Below, piece by piece: positions 26,377 to 34,263 of a stretch of 64,000 bases of DNA; within the stretch, counting starts at the first letter, position 1, and the number at the start of each line of letters is the position of its first letter. A program made the translations under genes and the position numbers. Under the pieces are notes generated by a model that saw only the letters and a program-made list of their open reading frames with translations, made no database searches and had not been told where the DNA came from. Origin of the DNA: Lentzea nigeriaca (lineage in GTDB: Bacteria > Actinomycetota > Actinomycetes > Mycobacteriales > Pseudonocardiaceae); contig NZ_JAFBCX010000002.1 of the NCBI RefSeq assembly GCF_016907955.1, forward strand, positions 496,001-560,000. Direction: 5' to 3'.

Positions 26377-26475
26377 AATTCGTGAAGTGAGGGTGACCTG
26401 TGTCCCTCAAATGACGCATCAGTGCTGGTTGACCCGTCTGCCTTGTTCAGAAGTTGGTCCAGACCAAAGCGCGTC

Positions 26476-27513
26476 TTATTTCGGTGGGGCCGTGGACTCC
26501 CGAACGACGAGGCGCGGCCGGAAGACGCGGGTGTAGTTGTCCCTCTCCTGCCTGCGGCGATCCGGGTCCAGCCGCAGCACGAGCTCGTCGATGGCCGCCG
26601 CCGCCATCTCCTCGATGGGCTGCGCGAGCGTCGTCAAAGCGGGCGACGAATAGGCGGCCAGCGGGATGTCGTCGAACCCCACGACCGAGAGGTTCTCTGG
26701 AACCGAGATCCCCCGTTGGTGTGCCTCCCGCATGACGCCGAGTGCCATGTGGTCGGACGAGCAGATCACCGCCGTCGGCGTCACGGTGTCGAGCAGCTGC
26801 GCCACCGCGACACCGCCGCCCTCCGCGCTGAACGGCGCGTGCGCGACGTACTCCGAGCCCGCCGGCAGATGGTTCTCCTCAAGAGCAGCGGCCCATCCGG
26901 CGCGCTTCAGGCGTGAAGGGAGAGATCGCGCCGGGCCCGAGACGAACCCGATCCGCTCGTGGCCGAGCTCGATCAGGTGCTTGGTGGCCATGTAACCCGC
27001 GAGCTGCTCGTCCACCGTCACGTCGGGAACGTCCAGCGCGGGCGTCGCACCGTTCAGGAAGACCATGTGGACGCCGTCCGTCACGAGCTTCGCGTAGTAG
27101 CTCGGCTGGGGCGCCTGCCCGAGCGGCACCTCGACGTTGGTGATCTCCGGTGACACGAACACCATGCCCTCGACCCCGCGGGCCAGGAGCATCCGGACGT
27201 ACTCCTCCTCGCCCATCGGGGCACCGCTGCGGGTGTTGCACAGCAGCGACGAGTAGCCGAGGCGGGCCGCCCGCGTCTCCAGGGCTTCGGCGAACGCGGG
27301 GAAGACCGGGTTCGAGAGCTCCGGCACGAGCAGGCCGATCACACCGGTGCGTTGCAGCGCACCGAGTCCCCGCGGGGTGTAGGGCATCTCGGCGAGCACC
27401 GACAGCACGCGCTGCCGGGTCTCCTCGTTGACGCCGGCCCGGCGGTTCAGCACACGGCTCACCGTCGAGATGGACACCCCGGCTGCCCTGGCGATCTCGG
27501 ACAGTCCGGACAC
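26476..27513 (-). CDS. LacI-family regulator 2, probably MalR-like
   Basis: A 345-residue LacI/GalR repressor with HTH IARAAGVSISTVSRVLNRR at about residues 7-25 and the family hinge. The effector-binding domain includes GLLVPELSNPVFPAFAEAL and VICSSDHMALGVMREA. GTG 27513 is preceded by AGGAGG at ideal spacing. It is divergent from the maltose-type binding-protein gene at 27734, and the 220-bp gap contains two TTGCAA-based dyads like those bound by Streptomyces MalR, so it probably controls the MalEFG-like operon and itself in response to a maltodextrin or related sugar. Confidence 0.88.
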   Translation of the reverse strand: MSGLSEIARAAGVSISTVSRVLNRRAGVNEETRQRVLSVLAEMPYTPRGLGALQRTGVIGLLVPELSNPVFPAFAEALETRAARLGYSSLLCNTRSGAPMGEEEYVRMLLARGVEGMVFVSPEITNVEVPLGQAPQPSYYAKLVTDGVHMVFLNGATPALDVPDVTVDEQLAGYMATKHLIELGHERIGFVSGPARSLPSRLKRAGWAAALEENHLPAGSEYVAHAPFSAEGGGVAVAQLLDTVTPTAVICSSDHMALGVMREAHQRGISVPENLSVVGFDDIPLAAYSSPALTTLAQPIEEMAAAAIDELVLRLDPDRRRQERDNYTRVFRPRLVVRESTAPPK

Positions 27514-27567
27514 GTTGCCTCCTGCTCAAGCTCGGTTGCGGGCAAGCCTGCCGCGTTCGGAAAAATT

Positions 27568-27586
27568 TTGCAACGCGAGTTCGCAA
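27568..27586. promoter_or_regulatory. MalR-like operator, site 1
   Basis: TTGCAA-N7-TCGCAA forms an imperfect dyad 55 bp upstream of the LacI regulator 2 start. Half-sites match those of site 2 and the CTTGCAA elements of Streptomyces malE promoters. Confidence 0.5.
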
Positions 27587-27663
27587 GACGGTGCCGTTAC
27601 GGCTTGGTTACGGTCGACGTCTTGACCTGACCATGCTTCTGGTAGTGAAATCGCCCGCAACAT

Positions 27664-27683
27664 TCTCGCAAAACCTTGCAAGA
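27664..27683. promoter_or_regulatory. MalR-like operator, site 2
   Basis: TCTCGCAA-AACC-TTGCAAGA is a dyad with 7 of 8 positions symmetrical, 50 bp before the binding-protein ATG, where a repressor would overlap the promoter of the importer operon. Confidence 0.6.
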
Positions 27684-27733
27684 CCCTCATCTCGCCGGGA
27701 GATGAGGCCCAGCTGGAGGGAACGGCAGCAACG

Positions 27734-28990
27734 ATGCGACGGACAACCCTCGTGACCGCTATGGCGACGGGTGTCGCCCTCGTGCTCACCGCCTGTGGTG
27801 GCGGTGGATCGAGCAGCAGCGGATCCGACTCGGGCGAAGTGACCTTCTGGGACACCAGCGGCCCCAACGAGAGCCCCGTGTTCAAGAAGATCGCGGAGGA
27901 CTGCGCCACCAAGGGCGGCTACAAGGTCAAGGTCGAGACGCAGGCGTTCGACACGGCGCTCGCGAACTACAAGACCGCCGCGCAGGGTGGCCAGGGCCCG
28001 GACGTCTTCCGCGCCGAGGTCGCGTGGGTGCCGCAGCTCGCCAAGCTGAGCTACGTCACCGACCTGTCCGGCACCGACCTGGCGAAGGACACCTCCGACT
28101 TCCTCGATGCGCCGCTCGGCTCCACGAAGTTCGAGGGCAAGACGTACGCCGTGCCGCAGGTGACCGACTCGCTCGCGCTGCTCTACAACAAGAAGAAGCT
28201 CGCCGACGCGGGTGTCGAGCCGCCGAAGACGTGGGACGAGCTCAAGGCGGCCGCCGCCAAGCTGGGTGGCGAGAAGTCGTTCTTCCTCAACAACGACGCG
28301 TACTACGCGCTGCCGTTCATCTACGGCGAGGGCGGCGACCTGGTCGACGCCTCGGCGAAGAAGATCGTGGTCAACTCCGACAAGAACGTGAAGGCGCTGC
28401 AGACCGCCAAGGGTCTGCTCGACGCCAAGGCCGCGTTCACCTCGCTCGACGCCGGCAACTCCTACACCACGATGCAGGCCGCGTTCTCCAGCGGTGACGC
28501 GGCGATGGTGATCAACGGTCCGTGGGCCGTCGCCGACTACCTCAAGGGCACCGCGTTCACCGACAAGGCGAACCTGGGCATCGCGCCGGTTCCCGGTCCG
28601 TCCGCAGGCAAGGGCAGCGCGCCCGTCGGTGGTCACGACTACGTGATCCGTCAGGGCACCAAGGCGAAGCAGTCGTCGATCAAGTTCATCCAGTGCATGG
28701 CTTCGGTCGAATCGCAGGCCGCGGTCGCCAAGGAGCTGGGCCTGCTGCCGACCCGCAAGTCGGCCTACCAGAACGCCGACGTCAAGGCCAACGCCGTCGT
28801 CGCCGCGTTCGAGCCGGTCACCAAGGTCGCGCACGAGCGGGCCTGGATCCCCGAGGGCGGCCAGTTGTTCGACCCGCTGAAGATCGCCTACGCCGACGTG
28901 CTCGCCGGCAAGAAGGAGCCGAAGGCGGCGCTGGACGGGGTCGCCACGGCGTACAAGGACCAGATCCTCAAGGACTACTCGATCGGCTGA
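27734..28990 (+). CDS. Maltose-type ABC transporter sugar-binding lipoprotein
   Basis: A 418-residue family 1 (MalE-like) extracellular binding protein. The signal peptide ends in the lipobox LTAC with Cys18 lipidated, followed by a Gly/Ser linker. GPDVFRAEVAWVPQLAKL near residue 82, YAVPQVTDSLALLYNKK near 136, GDAAMVINGPWAV near 255 and GHDYVIRQGTK near 300 are typical of maltose/trehalose-binding members. It starts an operon with two permeases but no ATPase. LacI regulator 2 is divergent, with TTGCAA dyads in the shared promoter. GGAGGG is 13 bp before ATG 27734, slightly long spacing. Confidence 0.92.
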   Translation: MRRTTLVTAMATGVALVLTACGGGGSSSSGSDSGEVTFWDTSGPNESPVFKKIAEDCATKGGYKVKVETQAFDTALANYKTAAQGGQGPDVFRAEVAWVPQLAKLSYVTDLSGTDLAKDTSDFLDAPLGSTKFEGKTYAVPQVTDSLALLYNKKKLADAGVEPPKTWDELKAAAAKLGGEKSFFLNNDAYYALPFIYGEGGDLVDASAKKIVVNSDKNVKALQTAKGLLDAKAAFTSLDAGNSYTTMQAAFSSGDAAMVINGPWAVADYLKGTAFTDKANLGIAPVPGPSAGKGSAPVGGHDYVIRQGTKAKQSSIKFIQCMASVESQAAVAKELGLLPTRKSAYQNADVKANAVVAAFEPVTKVAHERAWIPEGGQLFDPLKIAYADVLAGKKEPKAALDGVATAYKDQILKDYSIG

Positions 28991-28998
28991 TTGGTGTT

Positions 28999-29029
28999 GA
29001 ACGGCCGGGGTTTGAAGCCCCGGCCGTTC
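28999..29029 (+). terminator. Intercistronic stem-loop between binding-protein and permease genes
   Basis: GAACGGCCGGGG and CCCCGGCCGTTC form a perfect 12-bp stem with a 7-nt loop, just after the binding-protein stop. As in malE-malF intergenic regions, it may stabilise the upstream message or partly terminate, giving more binding protein than permease. Confidence 0.75.
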
Positions 29030-29052
29030 GCCTGAGGTTCGGAGGAGATCCG

Positions 29053-29970
29053 GTGCGTCGGTTCCTGGACCGGTACTGGTACGCGTATGCGATGGTGCTG
29101 CCGGTCGTGGCGGTCATCGCGGTGTTGGTGCTCTACCCGCTCGCCCAGGGCGTGTTCTTCACCTTCACGAACATCAACGAGGGCAACATCGCCAACCCGG
29201 TCCTCGACCGGCCCGCGTCCTACGACGTGGTGGGCTTCGAGAACTACCTGAACGTCCTGTCCGGTGGCGAGTCGTACGGCGCGTTCTGGGGCACGCTGGT
29301 CCGGACCTTGATCTGGACCTTCGCCTGCGTGTTCTTCCACTACACGATCGGGCTCGGCCTCGCGCTGCTGCTCAACCGGCAGGTGCGCGGCCGCTCGTTC
29401 TACCGGGTGCTGCTGATCCTTCCGTGGGCGGTGCCGGCGTTCATCAGCGCGTTCGCGTGGAAGTACATGTTCAACGCGCAGTACGGGATCATCAACCAGG
29501 TCCTGCGCTCGGTCGGCCTGCCGGACCCGGTGTGGCTGGGCCAGAACAACTGGGCACTCGTGTCCGTGGTCATCGTGAACGTGTGGCTGGGCGTGCCGTT
29601 CATGATGGTGGCGCTTCTCGGTGGCCTGCAGTCGATTCCGGGCGACCTCTACGAAGCGGCCGAGATGGACGGTGCCACGCCGTGGCAGCGCTTCCGGCAC
29701 GTCACGTTGCCGGGGCTGCGTTCGGTGTCGTCGACCGTGATCCTTCTCGGCATCATCTGGACGTTCAACATGTTCCCGGTGATCTACCTGGTCGCCGGCC
29801 CGAACCCGAACGCCAGGATCCTGGTGACGTACGCGTTCGAGCGCTTCTTCTCGGGTGCGTCCCGCGACTACGCGATCGCGTCGACCTACGGCGTGCTGAT
29901 CCTTTCGGTGTTGTTGGTGTTCGCCGCGGCGTACCGGCGGGCGCTGCGCAAGCAGGGCGAGGTGTGGTGA
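29053..29970 (+). CDS. Sugar ABC transporter permease, MalF type
   Basis: A 305-residue permease with about six to eight transmembrane helices. It has the BPD_transp_1 domain and the EAA loop, EAAEMDGATPWQRFRHVTLPG near residue 204, that docks onto the ATPase. LLNRQVRGRSFYRVLLILPWAVP near 106 is characteristic of MalF/UgpA. GGAGGA precedes GTG 29053 at good spacing. The stop overlaps the start of the second permease by one base (TGATG). Confidence 0.92.
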   Translation: MRRFLDRYWYAYAMVLPVVAVIAVLVLYPLAQGVFFTFTNINEGNIANPVLDRPASYDVVGFENYLNVLSGGESYGAFWGTLVRTLIWTFACVFFHYTIGLGLALLLNRQVRGRSFYRVLLILPWAVPAFISAFAWKYMFNAQYGIINQVLRSVGLPDPVWLGQNNWALVSVVIVNVWLGVPFMMVALLGGLQSIPGDLYEAAEMDGATPWQRFRHVTLPGLRSVSSTVILLGIIWTFNMFPVIYLVAGPNPNARILVTYAFERFFSGASRDYAIASTYGVLILSVLLVFAAAYRRALRKQGEVW

Positions 29971-30866
29971 TGACGCTCGATGCTTCGTCTCTGAAGGTCG
30001 TCCAGGCCACCGATCGCCGGTTGCGGCGTGCGGAACGGTCCGCGGGCGCGTCGGTGTTGTTGCACGGCGCTCTGATCGTGGCGTCGATCATCGCGGTGTT
30101 CCCGATCTTCTGGGTGTTCGTCACCTCGTTGAAGCCGGACGCCCGCGCGGTCGAGCCGACGCCGAAGCTGTGGAACGAGTCCTCTTTGGACAACTACAGC
30201 CGAGTGCTCGCCGGCGAGAAGGGCGACTTCCTCGCCTGGTTCGGCAACTCCGTCCTGATCGCGTTGATGACCACCGTGCTCGGTGTGTTCATCTCGGCCA
30301 CGGCGGGCTACGCGGCCTCGCGGTTCCGGTTCCCCGGCAAGCGCGGGCTGATGATGTCGTTCCTGCTGGTGCAGATGTTCCCGTTCGCGGTGCTGATCGT
30401 GCCGCTGTACAACATCCTGATCGCTCTCGGCCTGAACGGGACCTCGATCGGCCTCGTGCTGGTCTACTGCACGACCGCGGTGCCCTTCTGCACCTACATG
30501 CTCAAGGGCTACTTCGACACCGTGCCCGCGGACATCGACGAGGCCGGTCGCGTGGACGGGCTGTCACCGTTCGGCGTGTTCTGGCGGCTGATCCTGCCGC
30601 TGGCCAAGCCCGGCCTCGCGGTCACGTCGTTCTACGCGTTCCTGACGGCGTGGGGTGAGGTGGCGTTCGCGTCCGCCTTCCTGTCGGCGGCGGACGAGTC
30701 GAAGACGCTGGCCGTCGGGCTGCAGGTGTTCGTGCAGCAGAACAGGACCGAGTGGGGGCACCTCGCGGCGGCGTCGATCCTGGTCGCGATTCCCGCGATC
30801 ATCGTGTTCTACCTGGTGCAGCGCTTCCTGGTGACCGGCCTCGCGTCCGGTGCCGTGAAGGGTTAG
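29970..30866 (+). CDS. Sugar ABC transporter permease, MalG type
   Basis: A 298-residue permease with a longer N-terminal tail and six helices. The EAA loop is DEAGRVDGLSPFGVFWRLILPL near residue 190. FAVLIVPLYNILIALGLNGT and YFDTVPADIDEAG are typical of MalG. It completes the channel with the preceding permease; the missing ATPase is probably the MsiK-type gene at 32146, which would serve several importers as in streptomycetes. Its stop codon overlaps the convergent HxlR regulator stop by 4 bp. Confidence 0.92.
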   Translation: MTLDASSLKVVQATDRRLRRAERSAGASVLLHGALIVASIIAVFPIFWVFVTSLKPDARAVEPTPKLWNESSLDNYSRVLAGEKGDFLAWFGNSVLIALMTTVLGVFISATAGYAASRFRFPGKRGLMMSFLLVQMFPFAVLIVPLYNILIALGLNGTSIGLVLVYCTTAVPFCTYMLKGYFDTVPADIDEAGRVDGLSPFGVFWRLILPLAKPGLAVTSFYAFLTAWGEVAFASAFLSAADESKTLAVGLQVFVQQNRTEWGHLAAASILVAIPAIIVFYLVQRFLVTGLASGAVKG

Positions 30867-31219
30867 CTGCTCTTGTCGTAGCGCGACCTGGCCTGGTCGA
30901 CCTTGGCCAGGTTGCGCTGCGACCAGTCGGCGAGGTTGTGGAAGATCGGCGCGAGACTGCGCCCCAGCTCGCTGATCTCGTACTCCACCCGTGGAGGAAC
31001 CTCCGGGTGGTAGGTCCTCGTGACGAGGCCGTCCCTCTCCAGCTGCCGCAGCCGCTGCGTGAGGACCTTCGGCGTGATCGTGCCGATCCGCCGCTCCAGC
31101 TCCACGAACCGCTGGCGGCCGTACTGGTTCAACGTCCACAGGATCGGCGTCGTCCACCGGCTGAAGACCAGGTCGACGACCGGGGCGATCGGGCAGGCCA
31201 GCTCGGGGACCGTTTCCAT
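30863..31219 (-). CDS. HxlR-family transcriptional regulator
   Basis: A 118-residue winged-helix HxlR regulator. CPIAPVVDLVFSRWTTPILW at residues 9-28 includes the family's N-terminal cysteine, which in several members senses electrophiles or oxidants. RFVELERRIGTITPKVLTQRLRQLE is the recognition region and VPPRVEYEISELGRSL the wing. It is divergent from an NAD(P)H-binding gene at 31299, a common redox-sensing pairing (compare YodB/QorR and their quinone-oxidoreductase targets). TAGGTACCTA in the 79-bp gap is a plausible operator for both. Confidence 0.9.
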   Translation of the reverse strand: METVPELACPIAPVVDLVFSRWTTPILWTLNQYGRQRFVELERRIGTITPKVLTQRLRQLERDGLVTRTYHPEVPPRVEYEISELGRSLAPIFHNLADWSQRNLAKVDQARSRYDKSS

Positions 31220-31237
31220 GGGTAGTCACTTTCCTCT

Positions 31238-31247
31238 AGGTACCTAC
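31238..31247. promoter_or_regulatory. Candidate HxlR operator
   Basis: TAGGTACCTA is a perfect 10-bp palindrome, 18 bp from the HxlR start and 51 bp from the divergent NAD(P)H-binding gene. Its symmetry and placement resemble HxlR/QorR sites. Confidence 0.55.
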
Positions 31248-31298
31248 TAACTTCACGATGTTAGCTTTCTTCTCGATACCGAATCAACGGCTGAGGAG

Positions 31299-32066
31299 AT
31301 GCTCGTGATCGTGGTGACCGGGGCGACCGGAAACGTTGGCCGTCCGTTGATGGAGCTGTTGGGGGACAAGGCTCGCGGGGTCTCGCGGCCGGAGGTGGAT
31401 CTCACCCGCCCCGCCACTCTGGAGCCCGTGGTCGACGGTGCGGAGGCGCTCTTCCTGCTGTTCGGCGGAGATCTGCTGGGCCAGGACACGGACATCGCCT
31501 CCGTGCTCGACGTGGCGAAGGCGGGCGGGGTGCGCCGGGTCGTGCTGCTGTCCTCGCAGGGCGCCGGGACGCGGCCGGGCATGGTGCCGCACTCGCGGCT
31601 GGCGTCGTTCGAGGAGGCCGTGCGGCAGTCGAGTCTGGAGTGGACGATCCTGCGGCCGAGCGGGTTCTTCACCAACGCCTACGCGTGGGCCGGTCGTGGG
31701 GTGGCCGCGGCACCGTTCGCGGAGGTCGCGCTTCCGTTCGTCGATCCGGTGGACATCGCTGCCGTCGCGGCTGTGGCGCTGCAGGGCGGCCACGAGGGGC
31801 AGACGTACGTCCTGACCGGTCCGGAAGCGATGACTCCGCGGCAGCGAGCGGAGGCGCTTTCGTTGCCGTTCGTCGAGCAGTCCGCCGAGGAGGCTCGCGA
31901 GCAGATGCTGCAGTTCATGCCGCCGCCCGTCGTGGACGGGACGCTGACCATCCTCGGTTCGCCGACGGAAGAGGAGCGGCAGGTGAGCGGCCATGTGGAG
32001 CAGGTGACCGGACGTGCGGCGACCCCGTTCGCCGACTGGGCCGTGCGCAACGCGAAATCCTTCTGA
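31299..32066 (+). CDS. NAD(P)H-binding atypical SDR (NmrA/QOR2-like)
   Basis: A 255-residue atypical short-chain dehydrogenase. The dinucleotide motif is VTGATGNVGRPL at residues 6-17. VVLLSSQGAG near 83, LEWTILRPSGFFTNAY near 116 and FVDPVDIAAVAAVAL near 147 follow the NmrA/QOR2 pattern. No complete YxxxK is obvious, so it may be a quinone reductase or an NAD(P)H sensor. GAGGAG lies before the start. Control by the divergent HxlR protein through TAGGTACCTA is likely. Confidence 0.85.
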   Translation: MLVIVVTGATGNVGRPLMELLGDKARGVSRPEVDLTRPATLEPVVDGAEALFLLFGGDLLGQDTDIASVLDVAKAGGVRRVVLLSSQGAGTRPGMVPHSRLASFEEAVRQSSLEWTILRPSGFFTNAYAWAGRGVAAAPFAEVALPFVDPVDIAAVAAVALQGGHEGQTYVLTGPEAMTPRQRAEALSLPFVEQSAEEAREQMLQFMPPPVVDGTLTILGSPTEEERQVSGHVEQVTGRAATPFADWAVRNAKSF

Positions 32067-32102
32067 ACGTAAGCGCTTACGTCTGTTCCCGTAAGCGCTT
32101 GC
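32067..32102. promoter_or_regulatory. Tandem LacI-type palindromes upstream of the MsiK-like gene
   Basis: ACGTAAGCGCTTACGT at 32067-32082 is a perfect 16-bp palindrome, and GTAAGCGCTTGC at 32091-32102 repeats its core with one arm changed. The central CG and AAGCGCTT arms are typical of LacI-family operators. The spacing start-to-start is 22-24 bp, about two helical turns. Confidence 0.7.
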
Positions 32103-32145
32103 AATGCCTAACGTCGCGCCAAGACAAGGCTGAAAGGTGCGTCAC

Positions 32146-33240
32146 ATGGCTGAGGTGTCCTACGTCAAGGCGTCGCGGGTCTTCTCCGGCAACCCGCCGG
32201 TCCGCGCGGTCGACGAGCTGTCGCTCGAGGTGTCCGACGGCGAGTTCCTGGTGCTGGTCGGCCCGTCCGGTTCGGGCAAGTCGACCGCGCTGCGGATGCT
32301 CGCGGGCCTCGAGGACGTCGACGAGGGCGCCATCCACATCGGTGGCAAGGACGTCACGAACGTGCCGCCGAAGGGCCGGGACATCGCCATGGTGTTCCAG
32401 TCGTACGCGCTCTACCCGCACATGACGGTCGCGGAGAACATGGGCTTCGCGCTCAAGCTCCGCGGCGTCAGCAAGACCGAGATCAAGGCGAAGGTCGACG
32501 AGGCCGCCAAGATGCTCGACCTGACCAAGTACCTGGACCGCAAGCCGAAGGCGCTCTCCGGTGGTCAGCGGCAGCGTGTCGCGATGGGTCGTGCCATCGT
32601 GCGTGAGCCGAGTGTGTTCCTCATGGACGAGCCGCTGTCCAACCTGGACGCCAAGCTGCGCGTCGAGACCCGCGCGAACATCGCGGCGCTGCAGCAGCGG
32701 CTCGGCACCACGACGATCTACGTCACGCACGACCAGGTCGAGGCCATGACGATGGGCCACCGGGTCGCGGTGCTCAAGGACGGTCTGCTGCAGCAGTGCG
32801 ACACGCCTCGCGCGCTGTACGACCGCCCGGCCAACGCGTTCGTCGCGGGCTTCATCGGCTCGCCGGCCATGAACCTCAAGACCGTGCCGATCACGTCGGA
32901 GGGCGCGAAGCTCGACGGCATCATCGTGCCGCTCTCGCGGGCCGCGCTCGACGCGGCCGGTGGTCTGGACGAGGTCACCTTCGGCATCCGGCCAGAGGCG
33001 CTCGGCATCGTGTCCTCCAACGAGGAGGGCATGGAGATGACGGTCGAGCTGGTCGAGGAGCTCGGTGCCGACGCGCTCGTGCACGGTGCCGTGAAGATCG
33101 GCGACTCGTCGCAGCGCTTCGTCGTGCGCGTCGACGGCCGCACGCCGCCGACCCTGGGCCAGCACGTCAAGGTCGCGGTGCGCGACCACAGCGAGATCCA
33201 CCTGTTCCACCCCGAATCGGGCGAGCGCCTGGAGGCGTGA
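32146..33240 (+). CDS. msiK: Stand-alone sugar ABC transporter ATPase, MsiK/UgpC type
   Basis: A 364-residue CUT1-type ATPase. Walker A is GPSGSGKST near residue 40, the signature LSGGQRQRVAMGRA near 134 and Walker B FLMDEPLSNLDAKLR near 155. A C-terminal MalK-like regulatory TOBE region (FGIRPEALGI near 278) follows. In actinobacteria one such ATPase, MsiK, energises several binding-protein/permease pairs that lack their own. The MalEFG-like operon 1.3 kb upstream lacks one. GAAAGG precedes ATG 32146; GTG 32137 is a weaker start. Two LacI palindromes upstream suggest sugar control separate from the TTGCAA sites. Confidence 0.9.
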   Translation: MAEVSYVKASRVFSGNPPVRAVDELSLEVSDGEFLVLVGPSGSGKSTALRMLAGLEDVDEGAIHIGGKDVTNVPPKGRDIAMVFQSYALYPHMTVAENMGFALKLRGVSKTEIKAKVDEAAKMLDLTKYLDRKPKALSGGQRQRVAMGRAIVREPSVFLMDEPLSNLDAKLRVETRANIAALQQRLGTTTIYVTHDQVEAMTMGHRVAVLKDGLLQQCDTPRALYDRPANAFVAGFIGSPAMNLKTVPITSEGAKLDGIIVPLSRAALDAAGGLDEVTFGIRPEALGIVSSNEEGMEMTVELVEELGADALVHGAVKIGDSSQRFVVRVDGRTPPTLGQHVKVAVRDHSEIHLFHPESGERLEA

Positions 33241-33251
33241 GTCACAGCGCG

Positions 33252-33283
33252 AAAGCCCCCGGCGTGTGCGTCGGGGGCTTTTT
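33252..33283 (+). terminator. Intrinsic terminator after msiK
   Basis: AAAGCCCCCG and CGGGGGCTTT form a 10-bp stem around a 10-nt loop, followed by a run of five T in GGCTTTTTCG, the canonical form, rare in this GC-rich window. Confidence 0.9.
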
Positions 33284-33302
33284 CGTGTCGTAAACTGAAC
33301 TC

Positions 33303-33321
33303 GACAACGGTTTCCATTACC
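33303..33321. promoter_or_regulatory. Candidate Zur box
   Basis: GACAACGGTTTCCATTACC resembles actinobacterial Zur sites of the form AAACGRTTTTCATT and lies 18 bp before the zinc-binding-protein start. Zinc repression of the three-gene operon would be expected. Confidence 0.5.
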
Positions 33322-33339
33322 TGATCGAGGGATGGTGTG

Positions 33340-34263
33340 ATGACTCTCCGCAACGTTCTGGTCGGCGCTCTGGCCGTGGTGAGCCTGGCCGCCTGCGGCA
33401 CGTCGAACACGCCGTCCGGCGACAGCGGCAAGATCAAGGTCGTCACCTCCACCAACGTGTGGGGCAGCGTGATCAAGGCCGTCGGTGGTGACGCCGTCGA
33501 GGTCAAGGCGCTGCTGGACGACCCGAGCGCCGACCCGCACTCGTACGAGAGCAAGCCCGCGGACGCCGCGCTGGTCAAGGACGCCAAGCTGGTCGTGTTC
33601 AACGGCGGCGGCTACGACGACTTCTTCGCCAAGCTGATCACCAGCGACGCCACCAGGAAGATCGAGGCGTTCCCGCTGCGCGAGCACGACCACTCCTCGC
33701 AGCCCACGACGTCGTCCACGCCGGCGGCGGGCGGGCACGACCACGAAGAGAACGAGCACGTCTGGTACGACCTGCACACCGTGCGCGCTGTGGCCGAGGC
33801 GGCCGCGAACGAGCTCGGTGCGATCGCTCCGGACAAGAAGACGACGTTCGAGAAGAACACCGCCGACTTCAGCGCGAAGCTCGAGGAGCTGGAGAAGAAG
33901 GTCGACGGCATCGGCCAGGGCAAGAAGGTCGCCGCGACCGAGCCGATCGCGCACTACCTGCTCGAGGAGACCAAGGCCGAGGACGTCACGCCGGAGGCGT
34001 TCAGCAAGGCGATCGAGGAGGAGTCGGACGTGCCGGCCGCCGCTCTCGCGTCGATGAACCAGCTGGTCGACGGCAAGAAGATCAACGTTCTGGTGGAGAA
34101 CACCCAGACCGAGAACCAGGTCACGAAGCAGGTCGTGGAGAAGGCCAAGGCGGCGGGCGTGCCGGTCGTTCAGGTCACCGAGACGCTGCCCGCGGGTGTG
34201 ACCGGCTACCTTGACTGGATGAGCAAGCAGGTGGACGCGCTGTCGCAGGCGCTCAAGGCATGA
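33340..34263 (+). CDS. Zinc ABC transporter substrate-binding lipoprotein
   Basis: A 307-residue cluster A-I metal-binding protein, ZnuA/AztC-like. The signal peptide ends in LAAC (lipobox). Metal ligands are expected at His in DPHSYESKP near 66, at His in EHVWYDLHTVRAV near 134-139, and at His/Glu further on. Between them is a His/Asp-rich loop (REHDHSSQ and GGHDHEENEH), the zinc-loop that separates zinc from manganese transporters. ATG 33340 is used; GTG 33337 directly precedes it. The stop overlaps the ATPase start (ATGA). Confidence 0.9.
   Translation: MTLRNVLVGALAVVSLAACGTSNTPSGDSGKIKVVTSTNVWGSVIKAVGGDAVEVKALLDDPSADPHSYESKPADAALVKDAKLVVFNGGGYDDFFAKLITSDATRKIEAFPLREHDHSSQPTTSSTPAAGGHDHEENEHVWYDLHTVRAVAEAAANELGAIAPDKKTTFEKNTADFSAKLEELEKKVDGIGQGKKVAATEPIAHYLLEETKAEDVTPEAFSKAIEEESDVPAAALASMNQLVDGKKINVLVENTQTENQVTKQVVEKAKAAGVPVVQVTETLPAGVTGYLDWMSKQVDALSQALKA

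Noticed and set aside
28999..29029. Stem-loop as the end of the sugar-importer transcription unit
   Set aside because: No T tract follows, and the permease genes lack their own promoter signals, so differential expression within one operon fits better.
32077..33954. A long minus-strand open frame across msiK and the zinc-binding gene
   Set aside because: It spans a terminator, an intergenic region and two well-supported plus-strand genes.
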